Source of the DNA: Anthopleura xanthogrammica
Lineage: Eukaryota > Cnidaria > Anthozoa > Actiniaria > Actiniidae
Reading direction: 5' to 3'
Assembly: GCA_964019055.1 (NCBI GenBank)
Contig: OZ025211.1
Span: 4,045,835 to 4,109,834 of the forward strand
DNA length: 64,000 nucleotides
Positions 46,381 to 58,900 of the stretch are shown one piece after another. Positions within the stretch are counted from its first letter, which is position 1, and each line of letters opens with the position of its first letter. The notes beneath the pieces are model-generated. The model was not told the origin of the DNA. It saw nothing but the letters and a program-made list of their open reading frames with translations, and did not search any database. Position numbers and translations under genes: made by a program.

Positions 46381-48203
46381 GACAAACATAGTGGAAATCA
46401 TGATGTGCTTCTTAAAACTATTCTTTTTGACGTGAAATTCATTAACATATTGGAGGTAATTATATCATAACTTAAATACGCAACATTCAAGTCAAGATCA
46501 CCATTCAACTATTCATCGCCTCATGTAGAATCAACATGGGGTTAGGTGCACTTTAATAGGGAACTGAAATTGATGAAATCATTTTACTTTCTATTTCAGG
46601 GGTGAATCAGTGTGGCTCGTAGATTACATCTCTTCCCGTGGTAAGATATACTCACTCTTGTTCATTTTACCGACGCATTTATATATATATATATTAAGAT
46701 CTTTTTCTAACCAGTATACAGGTTGCTCTCTGGGATAAAAAAGATTGATTATTTGATACTATCATTTATCATATGAAATAGAGTGTGATATTGAGTGACA
46801 TCAAAATGATAAAATTGATATCTGCTCTCCCACCAGTGGTCAGTGGGGATACGATTTATATCAACACTGGTGGTGTCAAATTTCGGGTTTTTGCTCAGCA
46901 AGTTTCAAATTCTCCATAATTTTTTTTGAGATACGAATTTTATCTTCTTGTGCTGATATTCTCTCTCACTGGTTCGCTGCGCTCACTCGTGAGAGATAAT
47001 ATCACTAAACACTCGAAGATAAAAATTCGTATGTCCGCGCGACCATGTAATATCTTCTATATACAAGCCATCAATGAATTAGTAGTTAGGACCTTTATTA
47101 CAAAAATATGGATTGAATTCTTAATCGCAGTCAGGAAATCAAGATCAACACAACCGAAGAAGAAGACCGCGGATGAAACGCAAGAAGACCCGGAATATGC
47201 TGAAATCCCTGAAGAACAACGAAGGAACGTACCAGTTGATCAGGCAGGAGGTAAAACGTAATGCTCAAACATATACCAGTCCAGTTATAATTTTGGAAAC
47301 AAAAATGAAAATATAAGCTTGTGTCATAACGACATTGTGGATTACCATCGTAATTGGCAATTTGTCTATGACGTCACTGTGCACAAGGATGAACGCGCGC
47401 TGACATGTACGTCAAACAACAGCGTGAATAAATCTCGTCTTGCAAGACTTCAGTCTGATAAGTCATATAGCGACGACTTCAAGACAACTTGTTTGTGCCA
47501 TGATTTTTACCCCAAGTATGTCACTGCCAGTTTATCAAAACACATCCCACATGGGAAGAAGTGACTAGGGTGTTTAAGCAACAGAATCGATCAATTGGGT
47601 TTGCTGGTCATAGCAAGGGGTTCTGTATTGGTCTAAAGGGGAGTCATGGCTCACAACCCCGGCGGATCCCGGCGTCAAATTTCTTGTTTAACAGATGTTT
47701 TTAAATTATTCTCGTTTGAAAGCCTCGACACCATATTCCCATCCGAGGTTCCTCAGTTTACCATGCTCAACCTTGTTATGTATTCTTTATTCACATTTCA
47801 AGATATATACAGCTATGCATTTGACGATCCACAAACAGCATACATCGCACCCCAACCAGCACCATATAACAGACTGGTGCATAATCAAAGCAGGGCCGAT
47901 CAGGAAGGGGCGGTATACTCAACCGCGAATGATGGCCGAGTGTATAATGTACTTGAACGTCCCCCAACTGAGAACCATATCATGGTGACCTCAGAGAGTA
48001 CCATGAATGAGGGACCTCCCTCTGAAGACCTTGAACCAGAGTATCATGTCGTTGAAGGCCCCGATATAACAGATGAGACAACAGACAATGGAAACACTGA
48101 AGTAAGAGCCTCGATTGGGACAGCCAATCCTAGCGGACCTCAGACTGATCACGTGGCTCCAAAAGAAAGAAGAAAGCCTCCGAGTCCACCAAGAAAAAGA
48201 TGA
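43688..48203 (+). CDS. R6: single-pass receptor, tail B (complete, 479 aa)
   Basis: Exons: 43688-43994, 44378-44583, 45451-45565, 45639-45739, 45824-45972, 46600-46640, 47131-47250, 47803-48203; 1440 nt, frame open. The ectodomain, stalk and transmembrane part are the same as in R4, as expected from the duplication. Exon 7 has EYAEIPEEQ where R4 has EYAEIPEQQ. Tail B has YNRL, YSTA, VYNVL and only one 23-residue repeat, reading EYHVV. R4 and R6 therefore share an outside but differ in the number of tyrosine motifs inside. Single-pass surface receptor; function unknown. Confidence 0.84.
46299..46380. repeat. (ATT)n microsatellite in R6 intron 5
   Basis: ATT run homologous to 31179-31272, 12 bases shorter. 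Confidence 0.95.
46764..47066. mobile_element. Insertion in intron 6 of R6
   Basis: Same foldback insertion as in R4 (31656-31958). Confidence 0.6.
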
Positions 48204-48346
48204 TCTTCAAAGTAATTGGAGGTTATGTGTTTTATAAAACAGAGATCATCTGTGCGAATTATAAACTAAGAAAGACCAGAAAGCCAATGCAAGAAGAACA
48301 AGATCTTCAAAATATGATCTCGAAAGTAACAGACCTCTGTACCTTT

Positions 48347-48512
48347 GGTATAATGTTTTTGCCATTTCAAACCACGTGTCATTCTCTTGAGAATGATATT
48401 CTTTCTTTGAGTTGTATCCATATTCATGTGTCTTCTCGTGCGCAGTCGTTAAGCAAAGAAATTATACTCTAGGGAATGACACGTGGACGACTGAAATGGG
48501 AAACGCCCAACT
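48347..48512. mobile_element. Short MITE with CACGTG arms, copy 3
   Basis: CCACGTGTCATTC against GAATGACACGTGG, after the R6 stop. Confidence 0.72.
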
Positions 48513-48548
48513 GAAGGTAAATAGATCTTAAAAACAGAGACTAACTTA

Positions 48549-51500
48549 AGCAAATTATATACTAACCTGGATAAAATTTAAAGGCTAAAGCAAACTATAA
48601 CAAGATAAAAGATATATAGCTATCCCTGGTATATAAAATGTTGTTAAAAACTCAGCTAAAATTTTCAACAAGAAACAAGAAGCGACCGCGCAGCTAGAAA
48701 TGGAGACAAAAATCGATAATTAATAGTTAAAAATACACGAAGGTGATGAGAAAGTTACAGAATTAAATACAGCTTGAATAGAACATTTTATCAAAACATT
48801 GTTAATTAATATCTTGTATCATTTTGCTCGTAATGTTGCGGCCCCGTGTTTGTGGTCACCTATAACACACTCATCACTCACCTCATGACCTTATTTCACT
48901 GCCTACACCGCTCGCACTGTCGAAAGACACGCAGAAAAGGCGGAGGCATGGCTTCCCGATATTCCCACGAGGTGGTTTGATCACGACTTGTTTTTGTATC
49001 TTTTGGTTGAAATTTCTGCGCTGATGGACGAGCATTTCCGCGAAAAAATTAATCAATTAATTAAAGTCTGTTGCGTGTAACCTCATGCGTGCAGAAAATT
49101 ATAACCAATGAGTAATAAACAAGTACCGATATAAGAAAAGCTCTACAACGAGGTGCGAGCATTGCAATGGATAGAAAACAGCAAGAATACAGTTGATATA
49201 TACGACTGAGTAATAATTTATTGTCGAAAAATGCTTGTGGCTGGCGCTTATCTTGTAAATTCAGTTTAAGTAAAGAAATATATCAAAAAAGGGCCGATTA
49301 TCTTGAAAATTTAAACTAAAGAAATATATCAAAAAGGGACTCAACTACAATTTATCTGAATCTTAAATTGTTGAAAAAGTCGAGATGTAGCTGAGAAATG
49401 TTCGTATCAGTGTCGAGGCGTCTCGGCGTCTCGAACGAAAAGCGCAAACTGCATTTTGGATCGTTCCGTGACTAATTCCTTGCATTAACTTTTTCATCGA
49501 TCTCAATACGGATAAAAAAATCAATTTGAAACCTGACCTTAGAAATAGTGTCTCGTGCAAGGCCCCAAATTAATTTTTAGAAAGCCCTAATGGCTTCTTA
49601 AAAGAAGTCGCCGTTGAAAAAAAAAAGGTTATAATCCAACACTTATAATGGATTAGCCATTAGAAAGCTTTTATTTTGGTTGGATTTCAACAAGTTTCTC
49701 TTAAAGTAAATCCCTAAATAGGGTATTAGAGGGGTGGAAAATGAAGATTAGTTGAATTTAGGTTCGAGAGTTGTTCCACAATTACCCAAAATGGAAACCA
49801 GACAGTTTAATATCATTTATATGGGCTTGCTTAAATTGGTGGCCTTGCTAAATCCTCTAACTTTTCTCCCTTTTTTGAAAGATTAAAAGCTCTAGATCTT
49901 AGTGATATCCTGGAATTGCTTCAACCTTTACAGATAAACTGGGTAAAAAAAAAACTTTTTTTTTTTTTTTGTGAATGTCGTTTTCGATTGGAAATTCCTC
50001 ACTTATTGACTTGAGCAACCGCTAAAACTCTAGAATGTAATTCGTTATTATCTCTAGATCTCTGTCAGCCTCACAACTGACCATACACTTATACTAAATA
50101 TAGTTCCTGATACCATATGGCATATCTTAATCTGTTCTCTTTTTTTTTTTTTTTTACCAAAAAGACGTATCATGTTACCAGACGTCGTCTCTGACGTCAT
50201 TCTACTTTCTGTTCTACTGCATGCTTTAATACGAGTCCTCCGAGGATTCAGCAGTATTTTTGGATCGCGAACAGCGAAAAGAATTTAAATGCGTGAAAAA
50301 ATAGCCCGGGTGTTTCTTTATATAGAACCATTATCTTTGTTAAGGAGTAGTTCTTGACTTAAAATAGAAGTGGTTGCGCAAAGTATTCAGAAACAGATAA
50401 GACCGACACCAGAATGGTATATAGATAGACCGAGATTAGTACTCGGTATTGATCGAAGTGACTCGCTGATGAGAGAAGCCGATCAGTTGCTTGTTCTACG
50501 TGATTGCAACTAGCTAGCGGTTGAATAAAAGACTACCAGGAGCACTTTGAGGTGAGCGACTTTAAAAAAATCGAGAAAAAAAAACCCGATTTGTTTTGAC
50601 ATAGTTTGGTTTTGTGTCAAGGTCAGAATGGAACTGCATGAATAGCTACATTGAGATTATAGGATATACAAAGAATATCGTGTTATCTAAAGACATCATA
50701 TATAGTATGTTTAGTTAGTATATGTATGTATGTATGATGGTGTGTGTGTTTATGTGTTAACAACCGGCGCGAAATGTAGAGAGATGGAAGAAAAGAAAGA
50801 TGGTAGGAAAGAAAAGAAAATCGAAGGAAGGAAAGAAGGAAGGAACTGAAGGAAAAATGAGAAGAAAAACAGACAGACAAAAAAAAAACACAAAACAAAA
50901 ACAAAAACAAAAACAAAAGGAAGGAAGGAAGACCGAGAAAGAAGGGAAGGAAGAATGCAAGTTAACTTCCAAAACTAAAAAATAACGCATCACCTAGTAA
51001 TGCATATGTAGTTAGTCTTTCATTCAAAACTTGGTGATTGAAGATATCATCAGACCGGAAATTTTACGGGTATTTTTGAGCCATAATGTTGAAGCTGTAT
51101 TCTCTCATTGTTTTGTCTCGCTTCTTTTCAAAACATTAATTCAGGAGTGGTTTGATTAATATCCACGACAGACCTTTCCAGCTATTTATAACCGTTCCTT
51201 GAGTCGCATCGTTTCAAACAAGAAATGATTTTCTCGGGAATGACAAGTGGCCAGATATGGGGAAACATTACACCCAACCTGAAAAAGCTCTATCAAGAAA
51301 AAACATTTTCACCATCTCGAATGTCGTGTCCTTAAAGAAAGCAACTATATTTAGACATTTTTTTTAGTACAATGAGTTTCCAGAATCTTCCATGATGATA
51401 TAAGTTTCCGGTTGCTGTCATGCAAGTGAAAGATATCTCAGTCGAGAATCCAAAAACGGCATTAGGAACCGTTACTTAGCAAAGAGTAACACGAAACAAA

Positions 51501-53413
51501 CTTGAACGAACGATTTTTTAAAACCTTTGTAATTTCTGCTCTGTTCTGCCATCAACCGTATGGTTTTGATATTCGTCAGGTGGAGGTCATATATTGGTAT
51601 TTTAACACTTTTTATACCTCATACATCATTTTTGATCCGTGCTATCTACCTAGTTGCCTAATTTTAATGAATCAAAGATGCTGACAAATACTTAGTCAGG
51701 ATTAGAGTGGCTCCGAAAGGTTGCTAGTCGGTTGTTGCTAGATGTGACGTTCAGCCTTCAAATAATATACCTCAGTCTATATTCACAAGGTTGGTGGATT
51801 AATTTGAGAACAACTAAGTCTACATGTCGACTTGTTTCTGTGAAATCGTCTGCGCATGCTCCTACATTGTCAATTGACATTGTCAAAACGACCTCGCGGT
51901 AAAAAAAAATTGACTTTAAAGCTACGGACAAACATTACAACATTGCGCTCAATTTTACAGAAAATTGATGTTGCGAGTCATGTCACACGACACAATTTGT
52001 TGAAAATGATCCTACTTCAGCAACATTGTCTGCTGAATATTGCGCACAATGTTGCACCGTGTGTATGCGCCTTAACTGTCACTCTTCCCATACCAATGGA
52101 CTTTGCAAAATGCCCAAACTACTCTGAATACAGTATATTGGTCTAATAAAAGATATAGTTGGAAAAAATGTGCTTTTCTTTTCGTTATCAAACGCTCTGA
52201 GATTCTTAGAAAACGTGCAGAAATGCACGCATGAAACTTTTTTTTTCGTTACGTAATAATTTCAGTTGTAAGCGCCTTGTGAAGGGAATACATCAGCATA
52301 TTGAGGACTTAGTTTATCTTTCTTTTTAACACCTCAAGATGTCATAGACCACTCTGCCTCCCCCTCACAACATCTGTTTGTGATCTTGAAAACACTATCT
52401 AAAATAAAAGGATGTTTTTTGGCTTCTCTCGGCCTTAGCTTTGCTTTACCTCCCTATGCTTTTATTTCCTGTCTTTTTTCCTTTGTTTAATTCCTCTCCT
52501 GTAATATATAGGCTTTCCCGAATTCACTTGAATAGCGCTTTACACCGATGACGTCACGATGATGCATTATAGGAGTGAAATGCGGACAAGTCAAACCCAA
52601 AACACATGCTAATATGCTGCAACAATGTTCTGTTGTCTTGTTGTTTCTAATTCATGGAAAAACTATGTTATTTCGACTGATATTGATCTTCTTTTCAGTT
52701 GTAACCGAAGCCTTTTTTACAAAGTATATCCGCATTTTGATCCCACAAGGCTTTGCGATATCTATTTTTAGTAACCATGAAATTGCTATTAAGTACCACC
52801 TCGACTTTGAGCCATTGTTTAGTGGTCATTTACGCGAATTCGGTAAAAGTCTCTTTCCTTTTCTTCTTTCTCCTAGCTCTCCTCTTCTATTTCTTTTATG
52901 CCCTTTCCTTTAATTTCCTTTCCTTTCCTTTCCTCTACTTTCTTGTCCTTTCTTTCCCTTTTTCGTTTTGAACCGGCCGGCCTAAAATCAGACTCACATG
53001 CAGACAACACTGTGGCACTTAGTACTGCCGAGAATCATTTGAATAGTTGCGTAAGATATTTATATATATATATATACTCCTCATTCCAACATATCTTATC
53101 AGATAAAAGGGGCGATGCAAATTAGGAAAATAAAACCGCCGGCTCAGTATCACATTAGTTACCAGATGAGCTGGTTTACTAAATTAATCCTATCCCCCCG
53201 GGTGATGGCGCCTCTTTTTCGTCTTCATGCCAGATCAACGTCGGATCACCTTCATTGGCAAATCAACAAATCCAAGGATTTACATCTCATTCAAAGAAAT
53301 AGTCTCAAAGATTTCCGTCTCACTGAAAATCAGATAGTTTAATCAAATCAAAAGAAACGTCATGATAATCTCATGGTAATTTCACCGCCCATCGCGATGA
53401 TAAATTCAAGGAT
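48549..53413. other. Gene-poor spacer between R6 and R7, left part
   Basis: I find no supportable gene. It holds a purine-rich low-complexity tract (50763-50990), a partial MITE arm near 51229-51290 (GGGAATGACAAGTGGCC) and a pyrimidine tract (52850-52965). Short open frames here have no recognisable content. Confidence 0.5.
50763..50990. repeat. Purine-rich low-complexity tract
   Basis: Over 200 bases of GAAGG/GAAAA-type purines on the + strand. The Lys/Glu-rich (or Phe/Ser-rich) open frames across it are composition artefacts. Confidence 0.85.
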
Positions 53414-53752
53414 TAAAGGAGTGATTACACGGAGCAATTTCCCGTCTGCAACTTTTCTCACAACGACGTTGCGTCACAAGCTGCACGGGGCGTGTATATA
53501 TAATCATGTGTAACCTATAGTGCAAGTAATTTGAAAAATGTTGCGAGACAAGTTGCAGCAATCGTTGCCAAAAGTAGAATTCGTTTCTACTTTTGGCAAT
53601 GATTGCGTCTCCGTTGCACCACGTCTCCGTTACACCGCATGACTCTCCATGACCCTCCCGCGTAAACCCTCTTGCAATTCAACTTGTGTCGCAACGCCGT
53701 TGTGAGACAATTTGCCGAGAGAATTGCTCCGTGTAATCGTGCCTTAAATCCG
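53414..53752. mobile_element. MITE with terminal inverted repeats of about 60 or more bases
   Basis: Left: GATTACACGGAGCAATTT ... CTCACAACGACGTTGCG. Right: CGCAACGCCGTTGTGAGAC ... GAATTGCTCCGTGTAATC. Total about 340 bases, no coding content. Confidence 0.78.
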
Positions 53753-55979
53753 TTGTAGCTATCACCATGAGCTTCCCAGCATCATGATGGTGGCATGTTA
53801 AAAATTTAAAAAATGTATTGATACCCAGAAACAGCCTCTGGGGTGATCAATGCCAGGGCACGGCGAACTCACGGATCGAATTGGAATTTATCTTGTTAGG
53901 TTTTGCGTAGGGAGAAAAACTGGGGAACCCTTGAGAAAACCCCTCAAACGAATGGAGAGATCTAACAAATGCTACGTACATCATAAGGCAACTTTATAGG
54001 AATCAAACTCGAGGTGAGAGGCGAGTGTACTACCACAGTACAAGTACCACCCTATCTTGATAAAACTATATGAAGGTTATGCAAGCACCAATTGCAAATG
54101 ATGGCTCCTTTTGCTTTCTATTGTTCGCTTTCGGTCAAATTGTCTCATAAACGGCAAAAAAAATAAGTCTCCAATTTTAATTTTTTGCCAAGTATAGGTG
54201 TAAGAATATGACAATCCTAGTTGTTCAATAAGCATAACACGTGGAAAAGAGTGACTATAGATCTTAGCCATCAGCAACAGAATCGATAATTGGGTTTGCT
54301 GGTCGACAATACCAAGGCCGGGTTAATCATCTACGGTCTAGGGGCCGACTAACCTCTCCCTCTGTCTTCGGCCGAGCATCCCGGGATAGCGGTGTCGGGG
54401 CCGAAATCTACAGCGCAGCCGTAAATGCTTCGCGCTACCATACGATGCTTCAGCATTCGATGTCTGGAAGTATGGTCTCCGTTTGAAAGCATGTAGTAAT
54501 TGGAAACCAATCTCGTTCCGAGAGCCTGCGTTTCTACTGGTCAGCACAGAGGATACTAAGTACATGTGACATGCGCATTTTGATCTTAAGTCGGAAACGG
54601 AACGAATTGATATCAAAAAATCAAAATAGGAAATCATTTCTAAAATTTTTCATTCATTTTCTTTCTTTCGCTTATTTCAGAATTCGCTATTAGCACGGGG
54701 GAAACGCAACGTGACCAAGCTTCTCCAATCCAATATACGTGAGAATTAACAAAGAAAATTGCTCTTCAAGAAGAAATTTCTTAATTTATTGAAAAGAGTA
54801 TTTTTTCATTTTGCAACAATAGCTCCCAAATTCGGCCAAAAGTCAAAGGTTACATGTCCAAAACTTCAAACATTGTTTTCTAATGTATCATATTCTTTTG
54901 CTCTGGAGACAGCAGCTTAATCGTATTCTTGTAATAATATGCAAGCGATAATAGCAGTAAAGTAAATAATTCTAATCCAGATTCCGCCTCTAATCCTTTC
55001 CTCTTGGCTCACAAAGGTCAATGTCGATTCACTTCGGTGGATTTCGTAACGCCAAAAAATAAGAGACAAATCGGCACGGCTGATTTCAATTGAAAAATCC
55101 AATGTGTATTACGTGCTTGCCGTCCAGATTCAGAGAGCAACCTGGCTCAGGATTATATTTGGGTCAAAAAAAAAACCCTTAAAAAAACAAGCTCTTGATT
55201 GTGTTTACGATGTCAATCATTATCAATTAAATATTCGAAGTAGGCTTAGACTTATCAAAAATAAAAATTAATTAAAGTTATTTATTCCGGTTCAAGAAAT
55301 GAGTTTTTTAGTGTTGTTAAACATAGGGATTTTTTTTATCGTGAACCGACATTTTTGTGGCCAATTAATTTGAAATTCAAATTTCGTTCATTAATTATCC
55401 AAGTTAAACGTCATAATTTAGGATTAGAAGTACTATAATGACGATAGAATGCTGGATGACTTTGCTAGTGTTGTAGGCTGTTTGTTTATCTTAACTTACT
55501 GTCTTTAGGTATCTGTCTGTCTTGACTCGACAAGCAAAGGAATCCCTAGAAGACTTCGAGATCATTATCCCAGTGTGTCGTCGATTGGTGCTGGCTCATG
55601 AGGCAAATATATAAGATATATCTTAAGGTATTTATCGATCGTTCGGTAGTGTCATGCTGGGTCTTTGACCTGCACAGAGAAACGTAAGAAGCCTCGGATT
55701 GAGTCCGCGTTTTCTTTAGGGACTTCGCTTAACTCTTCAAGAAACCTAATCCTTGTGTCAGATTGATGGTGGTAAAGTCCTGGTGTGATCCATCACTCCG
55801 AGCAAAGAGCCAAAATGAATGGATCGTGCGAAATCGTGCCGAGTTTGTTGAAAATAATTGACATGTATTTGTATGATCGTGAGAGGCGAAGCGTGAAGTG
55901 AAACAATATTGGACTACTATCTCGAGAGAATTGCAATCTACAACTCTACTAGGCTATCTGGTTTGGTTATTTCTACCTA
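53753..55979. other. Spacer upstream of R7
   Basis: No gene seen. Around 54270-54300 a short piece (CAGAATCGATAATTGGGTTTGCTGGTC in part) matches the intron 7 sequence of R0, R4 and R6 near 1841 and 32465, so a repeat is shared. Just before R7, GTGAAGTGAAAC (about 55893-55904) is only a weak relative of the IRF-like site; the ETS site is absent. Confidence 0.45.
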
Positions 55980-58900
55980 ATGCCGGGCCCCATAAAGCTG
56001 AGGTTTGTGTCTTGCGCATGTTGGTTGGCTATTTTAGGCTGGATGGTAGGGCTTCAGTGCGTTGGATGCGAATTAAACATTATACGAAAAGTCAACATGA
56101 AAGACGTTTACCACAAAGATCGTTTTAACATACCAAGGTCTAAATGCACTGATATACGGCAGGGCAATAAATGTGCTGTTTACGGTGGTTTCGAACGCAG
56201 TCCAAGCAACCCTTGCAAATGTCAGTGCCCTCCATTAAAAGGAACGATGGTTCTGCACGAGAACCGATGGAAATGCACTGGAAATACAGAGATAAGGCTA
56301 CGAGAAGGTAAGATATTCATGCTATCATCACTGAAGTGTATTGTTAGTAGTTGTAAATAAATCATTAATTTTTATTACAGACCAATAAGTTAATTTTGTT
56401 TATCCTAAAGCGACTCTGAGGTCAAAAACAGTTTCATTTTCTCGCATGGTTTTTGATACTTCGTTGTGTTTATTTTGACATGTAAACTTGAGAACTTTTT
56501 CTTTGAATGTTGCGCACGAGGGTTTTTTTCATTCTTTTTCCACATGTGCGTCAATTTTAATGTAATTTAAATGTCTTTCTTTTGCTTTGGCTAAAAAAGA
56601 TAATTTTTGAAAGATTTTCACAGCTTAGTTGATCAATTTGAAGTGTACTTTGTACAAGATATTTTCAATCAGATAAGACTTAAGGTCCCCCGCAGGCTAT
56701 ACTTCGTAATTGAAAAACAAATATCCTCAGAACACAGAGAGGATTAGGCTTTCATCGAATCACGTTGTCGCTGACGTTTGGTTAGCACGGTAAGTCTACA
56801 CCTACACGACGAACTAGATGGCTGGTTCTATAATATCACTAGTGTTGTTATATGATGATTTGAATGCGCGATTTGGAGAATTTTTAAAGTGTTGCGTGCG
56901 TGCGAAAATTTAAGGTTTTCTAAGCCAGATTTTATACATAGTTTTTTCTTTTTTTTCTCTCTCCGTTTTTGGACAACGAAAATTCTTATACATAATGCAA
57001 GATAGTTACAATAGTAAATTTGCAAACCACACCGAGAGTGCAGCCCCGCCAAGGATACTTGAACCAGCACTTCAGACGAATGACAAGCTACGTCATGTCA
57101 TCATAGTTATGAAGGTAGTTCAAACATGGATAGTTTGAACTTGAACATTTTTCTAAGCGGTCAAATACCAGCCTTGGCAAATGCACTGCTGTTTTAAAGT
57201 GATCTACTCCTTCATTTATTGAACTGTGTATTTTTTTCCAGAAGGGTTTTCGAGATTGTAATTTGAAAAAAAAAAACTTTAATTCGTTCCACTGAGAATT
57301 CATTAAAAACTTTTCATAAGATTCAGCAACATTTAAAAACCAAACGAAGTAAAAACTTAAAACAAGCAAAATCAAATCAAAACAAAACAAAACATAAAAC
57401 AAACAAAAAAATCAAAGCAAAACCAAAAAATGGTTCGTACTTTCTTGTTTCAATATATATACATACATATATGTGTGTGTGTGTGTGTGTCATTCTCTAG
57501 AATATCATTTCTTTGTTTAATGGTTACGCATAAAAAGGCACATGAATATGGATACAACTCAAATAAGGAATCCTATTCTCAAGAGAAATGACACGTGGTC
57601 TGAACTGATGGGAAAACATTACGCCAAGGTAGCAGTTAGGTCCATACGAAAGTTTTTCATAATTATATCTGATGATGCAAAAAGGTTTCCTACCCTCCCC
57701 TCCCCCGCAAAAACATCAACATTCTAAATATTCCAAGTACATGTCTGTTTGTATCCAATACGTAAGAGCTCTCTTATCTCAAGTGGTCATGACTTCTATA
57801 TGTGAACTTCTCGACACATTAACAGGGTAATCACAAGGATAAGATCTTAGACTTCGTGAAGGAATCTGTTGATCTATTGTGATCATGAACTGACTGCAGC
57901 TGGTGTGCATGTATATAGATGCGGATTTCGAGCACTTCTCGAATGACTGCGAAAAATGTACATTACAGACGTGTTTGACGATGTCATGGTGCGACATTCT
58001 GATTGGACAAATTCGCGTGCTGTGATTGGTTCAGCAGATGTCGTCAGGTCGTATGCTGTGATATCATTGGTTCATCCAACAGATGTCGGGATTTCTCATG
58101 CTGTGATTGGATTAACTCCTCATATCATTGGTTCATCCAAAAAATGTCGGGATTTGGCATGATTTGATTGGTTTAACTCCTCAAATCGTGTGCTATGATT
58201 GGTCTAAAAGTAGTCGTCAGTTCGACAATCATATTCTTGAGGTTCCTTACAGCAAAGCAACATGCGGCAGTAAAAACTGAGCCGGCCATAACGCTGTTTT
58301 TTCTTCTCAGCTCCTTTTCAACCTTGCCACCCACCGCGTGTTCCTCTCGGAAGTTACCTTCAGTTTCCTCCCCATAAGTACTGGCTTGGATATCCTTTCC
58401 TTAAAACTCACCGCAGATCTAGCCGACTTACTTGATAATACCATAGCTTAGAACATTAACTTAGATTAACGAGTCGTTGTGTTCCGTGTGGTGTAATCAC
58501 ATCCAGCTTGGATCTGTCTTTCAATATCTTCATTTTATCTGAAGACGTTGTGATAGGAGGGTCAAGTGGTCACTCTTTCATCCCACAAGAGAATCCGCAA
58601 GCCAAACGCAGGCTCTGCATGGGGACGAGCTTGCCCTTCAAATTACTTTGCCAATACGTACGAATCATCCATATAAGGATCTTTCTCGTGGCACCCATCT
58701 TCGCTGTAGCAGTACTGACATTTTAGTTGGATACTAATTTTACAGAGACAAGAATGAGGGCTTAAAATCACCCTCTCCTCCCCCAAATCATTATTTTGCT
58801 CTGCCCCATCATTTGTCTCTCGAAAGAGTATACCTTTGTTGCAGTTTTTGAGAGCTCTTAATGCGCTTCAGATTATCGAGTTAGGAAAGTAAAGTGTAAA

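Larger units (their letters stand above)
40561..48548. repeat. Segmental duplication, copy 2 (R5 exon 4 through R6 3' flank)
   Basis: Partner of 25441-33498. It includes R5 exons 4-8A and all of R6. Confidence 0.9.

Noticed and set aside
50683..50993. Phe/Ser-rich and Lys/Glu-rich open frames
   Set aside because: They come from a low-complexity purine tract, not from a gene.
52575..52913. 112-codon frame with hydrophobic stretches, possibly a signal-peptide exon
   Set aside because: The second half is a pyrimidine tract, there is no matching downstream exon and no cysteine plan like R1-R7.
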